NCBI GenBank assembly: GCA_002633025.1
Contig: NMRB01001354.1
Coordinates: 83,255-147,254, forward strand
Reading direction: 5' to 3'
Source: Notospermus geniculatus
Taxonomy: Eukaryota > Nemertea > Pilidiophora > Heteronemertea > Lineidae
Length of the DNA stretch: 64,000 nucleotides
Shown here: positions 56,736-64,000 of the stretch, piece by piece
Numbering within the stretch: position 1 is the first letter of the stretch
Layout of the letters: each line of letters starts with the position of its first letter
Program-made: the position numbers and the translations under genes
The notes under the pieces: generated by a model
What the model saw: only the letters and a program-made list of their open reading frames with translations
Told to the model about the DNA's origin: nothing
Databases searched by the model: none

Positions 56736-57600
56736 GTGGGGGGGGGGGCACTCGACAAAATGCCTGGTTCGTTTAGAGCTCCCCTCCTACGATCGTCCGA
56801 CTCTGGCACGGTCATCTTCGTAGCCACTGTTCATGTAAAACGTGCAGCGACGCGATGGGCCGCGAAAAATGTTCGCTTCCTATCGCGGCAGAGCGACGCG
56901 GCGCTATTTCCCGAACCAAGTCCAGGAGAAATGGCTTCGCTTCCCCTCCATCCTAGAAACTCCGTTCATTTACGGTCCCTACTTCTCCAGCCAGGTAATG
57001 TGACATGTGTGAGAGAAGGAGAATTGTGTAGACCCTCATCAACTCTCTTCGACGAACTTCGGCAATTTCCGTAGGAACGGATTGGATCATGGGTCGAACC
57101 CTCTCCGCGCCTATAGGTATCGAACCTGCGATCACACAGGTGACAATAATGGCTCATGAATAAAGACTAGCAAAATGCTTTACCTTCAGATTTGTACAGC
57201 ATAGCCTAGTGCATTTGTATTGCAAAATTCAAGTAAAATAGTCTTTATTCATATGACCCAATGACTCGGTGTAACGTTTTTCAGTGTGGCCCGTGTGCCA
57301 GTTCGACATAGATTGACGGAATAAGCCGCGACATGACACTAATGAGCGACAAATAGAGTGACAGTGAGTCTGTTTCCCGTGTGTTCCAAACAAAATTGGA
57401 GTCACACAGAAAAACGGCCACACTGAAAAACATCACACCGGTCATGCCGGTTGATCGATGATTCCACATGAACTGATAAGACATCCTGAAGAAATCAGGT
57501 CCTCTTAGCTTAGGTGCGTGCGTGCGAGTTAGGGAGCTAAGCTAAGAGGACCTGATTTCTTCAGGATGCTGATAAGAACGCTACGCCTCAACTGCCGTGG
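56736..57600 (+). repeat. Tandem duplication of about 1 kb, unit 2
   Basis: Same segment as 55753-56735 with a 40-bp extra block (about 56779-56818) and without the 161-bp MITE. It ends GCTACGCCTCAACTGCCGTGGA, where unit 1 instead runs into the next G run. Confidence 0.85.
57149..57260. mobile_element. TGGGTCATATGAATAAAG palindromic MITE, in duplicated unit 2
   Basis: Almost identical to 56119-56230 with one extra A; duplicated along with its host segment rather than independently inserted. Confidence 0.7.
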
Positions 57601-58550
57601 ATTTTGCTGTAAAAGGCCCTCTTCGTCGGTGCGTCACTCAAATTCATAAGCCGCAAGATGTCCTCTCTGTCTGAGATCAGTGAATTATATCATGGACATT
57701 GAATTGAGTGAATGAGCTACCATCGTCTTCTTTCTTGGCCGCGGGCAATTTGGCGGGAAAAGGGGCGTGGTCGTGCCACGTGCCTTTTTTCTTGATGTAG
57801 ATCCGTCGGTACATCATTCAAACTGAAAGTTGACATTTGACATCGTGGGATTATAGTAGCACTGAAAACCCCATCGACCACATCCAGTTTTGGCCCTAAC
57901 AGGAGCGGACCCCAAAATTGAAATTCAACGCGGACCTTCACGCAAAAAGGTCTTCAGCACGTATCCTTCGTAAAATTGCCATGAATATTGATAAAAATAC
58001 TAACTTAGTCTAGTTTTACATCATCGCTTGAACTCTGACGAAGGACGTTTTGCGCATTTTTCTCGAGTAAAGTCTAAAACGTTCAGTTTTATGCCTGCGC
58101 GCACGTTTTTGATTGCCTGAACTGAGTTTTTCATCTCTCAAACCTTATCGCGGCAACACAACGAACAAGCGAGCCGCATACGATTCATGATTGCCAGATC
58201 TTTCTCTATCGAACCAATGCATACAGAAGGCTATACTTAGTACAGTGCTTGGATACACGGCAACGTTTATATCTCTACACACAACTGTGTTCGGCATAGT
58301 CAGTCATCGATCCGCAAGAAGTGGTAATGCGGGGAATGTAGTTTCCACCTGCCCCAGCAGATGACGCAGGTCTCAGCGGCCTTGTGAGACGCGCGGTTCA
58401 GTAGAGACGGGCGCATATAAAAACAGCAACGCGGAACAGAGAAAAAGAGAAAAGTTCACTATTTTGTCCGCGGATTTTGTAAAACGCAGTTTCATTGAAG
58501 AAAAAGAATCAAATATGTCAATAGTTAATGGGGAGTGTGTCGNAAAAGCT
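57601..58550. other. Interval between the 1-kb tandem duplication and the ankyrin-gene region
   Basis: No gene seen. A string of A-rich sequence and the N at 58543 precede the 66-70-bp repeats. Confidence 0.4.
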
Positions 58551-58559
58551 TGTAAAAAA

Positions 58560-58735
58560 GGGAGTGAAAATACCTTGGTTCCTTCAATTAGGGGGTCTAA
58601 TTGCATGAAAAATCCAAAAAATGGGGTGAAAATATGTTGGTTCCTTCCATTAGGGGGTCTAACTGGATGAAAAAAACCCGCAAAAAGGGGTGGAAAATTT
58701 CCCTTGGTTCCTTCCATAAGGGGGTCCTTTTCAAA
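58560..58735. repeat. Three imperfect 66-70-bp tandem units
   Basis: Each has GGTTCCTTC(C/A)AT(T/A)AG GGGGTC followed by an A-rich stretch with AAAAA(T/G)GGGGTG. An N lies nearby at 58543. Confidence 0.7.
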
Positions 58736-58789
58736 CTCAGGAACAAGCATATGTGTACCCTAAAATTAAGGAGTGGGGGGCCCGGGGGC

Positions 58790-59985
58790 CCTGACATGTC
58801 TGAAGCCAGTTTGCCAATGATCTCTAGGCCTCATTCCTGATTCTGATGACCGTGGCCTAGCCTACATTGCTTATCAGTACTGTATTATAACGGCCTCGTC
58901 AAATAAACACGTTTAGCCCCCACTAGGCCTCCCCTACTCCTCTACCCCTCATGTCTTCATTAGGCCTATAATAATAATATAATGCCGTTCTTTTTTAGCG
59001 CATTTCCAGTTGGACTGCTCAATGTGCTTTTACATTACATGTATTATTACCCCAGCTATAGGTCCGTCCATTCCAATTTCATTTCTCCACTCCCTGGGGA
59101 GTATTACAGTCCCGGCAGCCGATTTCAGCGCTCTTGGACAAACATTCACATAGTCCATCACTACCAGGCAGGTACCCCTTTTACACCTGGGTGGGGTGAA
59201 GCAAGTGAGGCAAAGCGACTTGCTCAAGGTCACAAGCGGGCATGTTTTTTTCTTGGTCAGGACTGGGAATCGAACCCAGGACCCTCTGATCTAGAGTCCA
59301 TCTCGCTAACCACTAGACCATGCCAATCTATAGGTACATGTATGTTGTTCCCCAATTTCAGCCTTCTCTGAAGGCTGTGAAAGCTTTGGAAGAAACCCCC
59401 TCTTGGATTCATAGGCTTTTGCAAATCTGCTGCCAACTCACTATTGTCTTTTTTTGGTACTTTTTCACACTGATGGCCTTTCTTCCTTCAGACATTGTTG
59501 AGTACGCGTATTTGCATAAGGTCTGGGTCTTGGGAGCCAAATCGAAGGACAGAAGGAAATCACTGACCCATTTTCTGCTACGGTTACAGGAAATAAGGTA
59601 TGTAAAGAAAGGAAAGGCGACGCAGGGATAGGGGTTTGAACCATGGACCCTCTGCTTCTCAGGCCAATGCAGAGCTAAAGAGACGGTCATACTGAAAGCT
59701 AAAGAGACATAGCTAAAGAGACGGTCATGTGCTGGCCTTGTAGGAACATGCTTCATCACTGGTGGTGTGTCTTTATCTCATCAACTTCCTTTCCTTTCAG
59801 ATAACACATGAGATGTTCTTTGGTTGATGTGGTAATAAAGATCAGTGATGGACGAGGCTCAACAATGCTACTTCAATGATGCCTTACAGTACGCTGTCCA
59901 AACAGACAACTTGGATGATGTGAAAAAGTTCCTCAGTCTGGGAGCCGATCCTAATTGGAAATGTAGAATCTCGGAACTTACACAG
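58790..59985 (+). repeat. Duplicate A of the ankyrin-gene 5' region
   Basis: Near-identical to 61437-62753 up to the middle of the first coding segment, then diverges at ACTTACAC. Contains a SINE-like repeat and the putative first coding segment at 59848. Confidence 0.85.
59060..59330 (-). mobile_element. Second tRNA-derived SINE type (duplicate A)
   Basis: Head on the - strand: GGCATGGTCTAGTGGTTAGC ... GGGTTCGATTCCCAGTCC. It shares the CACCCAGGTGTAAAAGGGGT segment with the other SINE type. Present in both duplicates (61710-61985). Confidence 0.7.
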
Positions 59986-60006
59986 ACACTCGCCACCTGG
60001 CGGTAA
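59848..60006 (+). pseudogene. Truncated 5' fragment of the ankyrin-repeat gene (copy A)
   Basis: Encodes MDEAQQCYFNDALQYAVQTD NLDDVKKFLSLGADPNWKCR, the same start as the gene at 62618, but after ISELT it departs into a different sequence and stops at codon 53. Preceded by the same CTTTCAG acceptor-like sequence. It could alternatively splice onward, but no donor is obvious. Confidence 0.7.
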
Positions 60007-60069
60007 CAAGATTTTGTAGTCTGTTCTACCAGACTCTCTCCTGTAAGAGAGAGAGGCTGGTGAAGCGAG

Positions 60070-60415
60070 ACTATCACAAATTCATGAACTGGTCTTTTGC
60101 CTTCGAGACTCTCTGCTACACGGGAACAACGAGTACAGCGGAGCGTATCGAGGGCGGAGACCAGTCTACAACGAAAAAAAGGCAAAACGACAACCACGTG
60201 TCCCAACCTCGTCCTTCACAGATTCTTTTCCAATACACCAACTCATGAACTCTACAACGTGGTCGTCAAAGTTGAGCACTGGGAACGACGTCTGTCTGAT
60301 CGTCTGATCGTCTGGTCGACTGATGGCGCGCTGCATATCATTTCTATCACACAGATGAGATACATTGTATATCAATATCTGAAAACAGGTACAACCATAT
60401 AATAGGGCCTTGGCC
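60070..60415 (+). repeat. Direct repeat, copy 1 (about 340 bp)
   Basis: CTATCACAAATTCATGAACT onward, repeated at 60560-60895 with small differences. Short ORFs in it (ending in VVVKVEHWERRLSDRL) are not recognisable as a known protein. Confidence 0.8.
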
Positions 60416-60559
60416 TAAAAAAGTAGATATATCTGCTGCCGTACTTTTGCCTTTTTCCTCTCCTCCAGCATCTGAATCTTGAGTAGGGCCAAGGCCGTTC
60501 CCTGTTAGTCACATCAGACAGGGACTTGACAGGTAAAACGTACAGAATAGAACTGAAAA

Positions 60560-60895
60560 GTCTATCACAAATTCATGAACTGGTCTTTTGCCTTCGAGAC
60601 GCTCTGCTACACGGGAACAACGAGTACAGCGGAGCGTATCGAGGGCGGAGACCAGTCTACAATGAAAAAAAAGGCAAAACGACAACCACGTGTCCCAACC
60701 TCGTCCTTCACAGATTCTTTTCCAATACACCAACTCATGAACTCTACAACGTGGTCGTCAAAGTTGAGCACTGGGAACGACGTCTGTCTGATCGTCTGAT
60801 CGACTGATGGCGCGCTGCATATCATTTCTATCACACAGATGAGATACATTGTATATCAATATCTGAACACAGGTAGGCCTACAACCATTAGGGCC
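60560..60895 (+). repeat. Direct repeat, copy 2
   Basis: Second copy of 60070-60415, followed like the first by GGGCCTTGGCCTAAAAAAG and then a shared ATCTGAATCTTGAGTAGGGC. Confidence 0.8.
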
Positions 60896-61058
60896 TTGGC
60901 CTAAAAAAAGTAGATCTATCTGCTGCCGTACTCCTTTGCCTTTTTCCTCCCCTCCAGCATCTGAATCTTGAGTAGGGCCAAGGCCGTTCCCTGCTGTTCA
61001 CATCACACAGGGACTTGACAGGTAAAAGGGGCTGCTCTGCTCGGTGATGTCGAGTCAA

Positions 61059-61189
61059 TGGGTCATATGAATAAAGTAGGCTAGCCTAAATGCTTTTAAT
61101 TGACTTTTACAATACAAATGCACCAGGCAATGCTGTACAAATCTGAAGTAAAAGCATTTGCTAGTCTTTGTTCATATGAATGACCCATG
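61059..61189. mobile_element. TGGGTCATATGAATAAAG palindromic MITE
   Basis: TGGGTCATATGAATAAAGTA ... TTTGTTCATATGAATGACCC, about 131 bp, same family with a few insertions. Confidence 0.7.
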
Positions 61190-61709
61190 ATCACAAGTGT
61201 GCCCCCCCCAACCCCGGCAGTGCCCCGCCCTAGTAACATAGAGAAAAAAAAATCTGTGTNGGGGGGGGGGGGGGGGGGGCGGACAGTGTCCCTGGCCTGG
61301 GCCGGGGTGCCATAGCCAAGCCTAGAGTCATGACATGCATGATGCTGGATTTCACAGACATGACAGACACACACACATGAAGTCCCTGTGGTTCCTCTGG
61401 TAGGTATTGAGCTGTTGAGTAAGTAATTGTGTGGCCCTGACATGTCTGAAGCCAGTTTGCCAACGATCTCTCGGCCTCATTCCTGATTCTGATGACCGTG
61501 GCCTAGCCTACATTGCCTATCAGTACCGTATTATAACGGCCTCGTCAAATAAACACGTTTAGCCCCCACTAGGCCTCCCTTACTCCTCTACCCCTCATGT
61601 CTTCATTAGGCCTATAATAATAATATAATAAATGCCGTTCTTTTTTAGCGCATTTCCAGTTGGACTGCTCAATGTGCTTTTACATTACATGTATTATTAC
61701 CCCAGCTAT

Positions 61710-61985
61710 AGGTCCGTCCATTCCAATTTCAATTCTCCACTCCCTGGGGAGTATTACAGTCCCGGCAGCCGATTTCAGCGCTCTTGGACAAACATTCACA
61801 TAGACCATCACTACCAGGCAGGTACCCCTTTTACACCTGGGTGGGGTGAAGCAAGTGAGGCAAAGCGACTTGCTCAAGGTCACAAGCGGGCATGTTTTTT
61901 TCTTGGTCAGGACTGGGAATCGAACCCGGGACCCTCTGATCTAGAGTCCATCTCGCTAACCACTAGACCACGCCAATCTATAGGT
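61710..61985 (-). mobile_element. Second tRNA-derived SINE type (duplicate B)
   Basis: Copy of 59060-59330 with a few substitutions (CCCGGG for CCCAGG near the B box). Confidence 0.7.
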
Positions 61986-62453
61986 ACATGTATGTTGTTC
62001 CCCAATTTCAGCCTTCTCTGAAGGCTGTGAAAGCTTTGGAAGAAACCCCCTCTTGGATTCATAGGCTTTTGCAAATCTGCTGCCAACTGACTATTGTCTT
62101 TTTTTGGTACTTTTTCACACTGATGGCCTTTCTTCCTTCAGACATTGTTGAGTACGCGTATTTGCATAAGGTCTGGGTCTTCGGAGCCAAATCGAAGGAC
62201 AGAAGGAAATCACTGACCCATTTTCTGCTACGGTTACAGGAAATAAGGTATGTAAAGAAAGGAAAGGCGACGCAGGGGTTTGAACCATGGACCCTCTGCT
62301 TCTCAGGCCAACGCAGAGCTAAAGAGACATGTCATATGTGCTGGCCTTGTAGGAACATGCTTCATCACTGGTGGCATGTCTTCGTCTCATCAACTTCCTT
62401 GCCTTTCAGATAAAACACGTGTTCTTTGGGTGATGTGGTAATAAAGATCAGTG

Positions 62454-62597
62454 ATGGACGAGGCTCAACAATGCTACTTCAATGATGCCTTACAGTACGC
62501 TGTCCAAACAGACAACTTGGATGATGTGAAAAAGTTCCTCTGTCTTCGTCTCATCAACTTCCTTGCCTTTCAGATAAAACACGTGTTCTTTGGGTGA
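62454..62597 (+). pseudogene. Truncated 5' fragment of the ankyrin-repeat gene (copy B1)
   Basis: Starts identically (MDEAQQCYFNDALQ) but runs into the second 164-bp unit after VKKFL and stops at codon 48 (TGA at 62595). Created by a local 164-bp tandem duplication that also copied the upstream acceptor. Confidence 0.75.
62560..62573 (+). promoter_or_regulatory. Putative 3' splice acceptor upstream of the ankyrin start
   Basis: A pyrimidine-rich stretch ending CTTTCAG, followed by ATAAAACACGTG and the ATG. The same sequence occurs at 62397-62409 and, slightly changed, at about 59788-59801. This suggests a non-coding upstream exon, which is inference. Confidence 0.45.
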
Positions 62598-62617
62598 TGT
62601 GGTAATAAAGATCAGTG

Positions 62618-64000
62618 ATGGACGAGGCTCAACAATGCTACTTCAATGATGCCTTACAGTACGCTGTCCAAACAGACAACTTGGATGATTTGAAAAAGTT
62701 CCTCAGTCTGGGAGCCGATCCTAATTGGAAATGTAGAATCTCGGAACTTACACCACTTCAGTCCTCCTTCTTGCTCAATCACATCGCAATCTTCAAAATT
62801 CTCCTCGACAATGGTGCAGATGTGAGGCCATTTTTCCATTCGATAACCTCAGACAGAGTTACGTTTGCCTTTTCTGATGAGTGGCACACTTTTCCGAATC
62901 ATATTCTTCAAAAGGAGACTCCAATTCTGACCCATATTTTTGAACATGCTGTGAAGTTTGGAAGTGCAAATGATTTTTTCCGTTGGGGACTTTTGGTGGA
63001 CCAACTCACATCTGTGTGGACAGATCCTACTGTTGACTATCTGGAGCTGTTCAGAGTCATCATGGGCTGTGAATTAGATCATGGTGAAAAAAAACCACTT
63101 GAGGACTTTGATATTGGTGGTGTTCTATTCACTGGGATTCCCTCCTTCCGCTGCCACGTGTACGTCTACTTGCATGAACAGATGTTTTTCAATGCCATCA
63201 GGGCCGGGCACAAGCAGTGTGTAAAACTACTGCTGGATCACGGAATTGAAGTCAACTTTACACTACAAAAACAAATCCCACTGAATATCGCTTGTGTCTC
63301 AGGGAACCTGGATGTTGTTAAGCTGTTGTTGAACTCGGGAGCTAAATATGTTTGCGACTCTGGAATGGGCACACCACTGGATATAGCCTATGCAAACATG
63401 CGAGTTGAAGTTGTCAAGTTCCTTCTATCAAAAGGATACAAGGCTGAAAAGTTGGATGGTTATCAATTACATGTAGCTTGCATGGTTGGGGACGTGGAAA
63501 AAGTGAAAGAAATGGTTCAGGAAGGAGCGGATTTAGCAAAGCAGGACATGAGGGGGAGAACTCCTTTAGATATCTGCATAGAAGTCAAGGACATACCACT
63601 CTTGAGTCTCCTTCTGAAGCAATCCTGCGACACCCATAAGAACCCAGTTTGTTACAACATGTACAAGGAACATGATGATTGGCTGAGGATACCAAATGTG
63701 CAAAAGGAATCATACCCCTGTGGACATCACCTGATTTTCAATGCTACATTGAGTGGTAACATTGAGGTATTGGCTGCCATTTTAGACATTGTTTGTGCTG
63801 GGAAAAAGCTGCAGGAATATTGTTCGCATTCCCACAAACTGCTCATCCTGGCTGTCAGAAAGGACGACGAAGACATGTTCATGTTTCTGCTGAAATGTGG
63901 AGTAGAATTCACGTACAAAAGCAATGTGACAGGAAAGAAAGAGGCCATTCACTATGCTTTGGAGAGAGGGAGATTGTCAATGGTGAAAGAATTGCTTGAT
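62618..64000 (+). CDS. Ankyrin-repeat protein, 5' part (3' end beyond window)
   Basis: An uninterrupted frame of 461 codons from ATG to the window edge. It starts MDEAQQCYFNDALQYAVQTD. Ankyrin repeats are visible by consensus: residues about 9-38 (DALQYAV..LKKFLSLGADPN), 44-75 (TPLQ..IFKILLDNGADV), about 190-290 (FFNAIRAGHKQCVKLLLDHG, PLNIACVSGNLDVVKLLLNS, TPLDIAYANMRVEVVKFLLS), about 288-345 (QLHVACMVGDVEKVKEMVQE, TPLDICIEVKDIPLLSLLLK) and again near the window end (IHYALERGRLSMVKELLD). A region of about 110 residues between the second and third blocks is not ankyrin-like. Ankyrin proteins bind partner proteins; the target here is unknown. The likely first intron lies in the 5' UTR, since CCTTGCCTTTCAG precedes the ATG by about 50 bp. 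No other domain is seen, so function stays unassigned. Confidence 0.85.
   Translation, partial: MDEAQQCYFNDALQYAVQTDNLDDLKKFLSLGADPNWKCRISELTPLQSSFLLNHIAIFKILLDNGADVRPFFHSITSDRVTFAFSDEWHTFPNHILQKETPILTHIFEHAVKFGSANDFFRWGLLVDQLTSVWTDPTVDYLELFRVIMGCELDHGEKKPLEDFDIGGVLFTGIPSFRCHVYVYLHEQMFFNAIRAGHKQCVKLLLDHGIEVNFTLQKQIPLNIACVSGNLDVVKLLLNSGAKYVCDSGMGTPLDIAYANMRVEVVKFLLSKGYKAEKLDGYQLHVACMVGDVEKVKEMVQEGADLAKQDMRGRTPLDICIEVKDIPLLSLLLKQSCDTHKNPVCYNMYKEHDDWLRIPNVQKESYPCGHHLIFNATLSGNIEVLAAILDIVCAGKKLQEYCSHSHKLLILAVRKDDEDMFMFLLKCGVEFTYKSNVTGKKEAIHYALERGRLSMVKELLD

Larger units (their letters stand above)
61437..62753 (+). repeat. Duplicate B of the ankyrin-gene 5' region
   Basis: Copy that continues into the intact ankyrin ORF. 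Contains an extra 164-bp tandem duplication (62376-62539 and 62540-62703). Confidence 0.85.

Noticed and set aside
59163-59325. tRNA gene on the - strand
   Set aside because: tRNA-like head of a duplicated SINE; a body and a second copy at 61.8 kb are attached.
60526-60807. 93-codon ORF in the 340-bp direct repeat
   Set aside because: Frames differ between the two copies because of small indels; not maintained.

Overview
The window is eukaryotic: multi-exon genes with GT-AG introns, many small inverted-repeat transposons, tRNA-derived SINE-like repeats and animal-type proteins. The main gene is a clear orthologue of metazoan ARID1 (BAF250/Osa, the ARID subunit of the SWI/SNF BAF complex). 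Heavy MITE load and strong structural polymorphism between near-identical copies suggest a highly heterozygous, probably marine, invertebrate; the species cannot be told from the sequence.

Layout. (1) 1-15.6 kb is a very large inverted repeat: a left arm (about 270-7363, + strand copy of the last two ARID1 exons and 3' flank) and a right arm (about 8290-15590, - strand), separated by about 0.9 kb that begins with a single N at 7364. The arms encode the same C-terminal protein but differ by several transposon insertions and one inverted transposon. (2) 11.7-54.3 kb, - strand: one ARID1 gene that I could assemble as 17 coding exons with all splice phases matching, from ATG at 54323 to the stop at 11714 (2,639 codons as assembled, 2,428 if a 633-bp duplication around an N at 28284 is an assembly overlap). 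Introns are full of MITEs, palindromic repeats, SINEs and minisatellites; intron 4 (14.4 kb) is the largest. (3) 54.3-58.8 kb: 5' flank of ARID1 and a tandem duplication of about 1 kb, in which one copy carries a TTA-flanked MITE missing from the other. (4) 58.8-64 kb, + strand: the 5' end of an ankyrin-repeat gene (ATG at 62618, running off the window), preceded by partial duplicates of its upstream region and first coding segment at 59848 and 62454.

The two genes appear functionally unrelated and diverge from the shared 54-62 kb interval. The most useful results are the ARID1 gene model, the evidence that the palindrome and the exon-7 duplication may be unmerged haplotypes joined at single Ns, and a collection of MITE families whose target-site duplications or empty sites can be read directly. 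Coordinates of splice sites are read by eye and should be good to about one base; repeat ends are good to a few bases.
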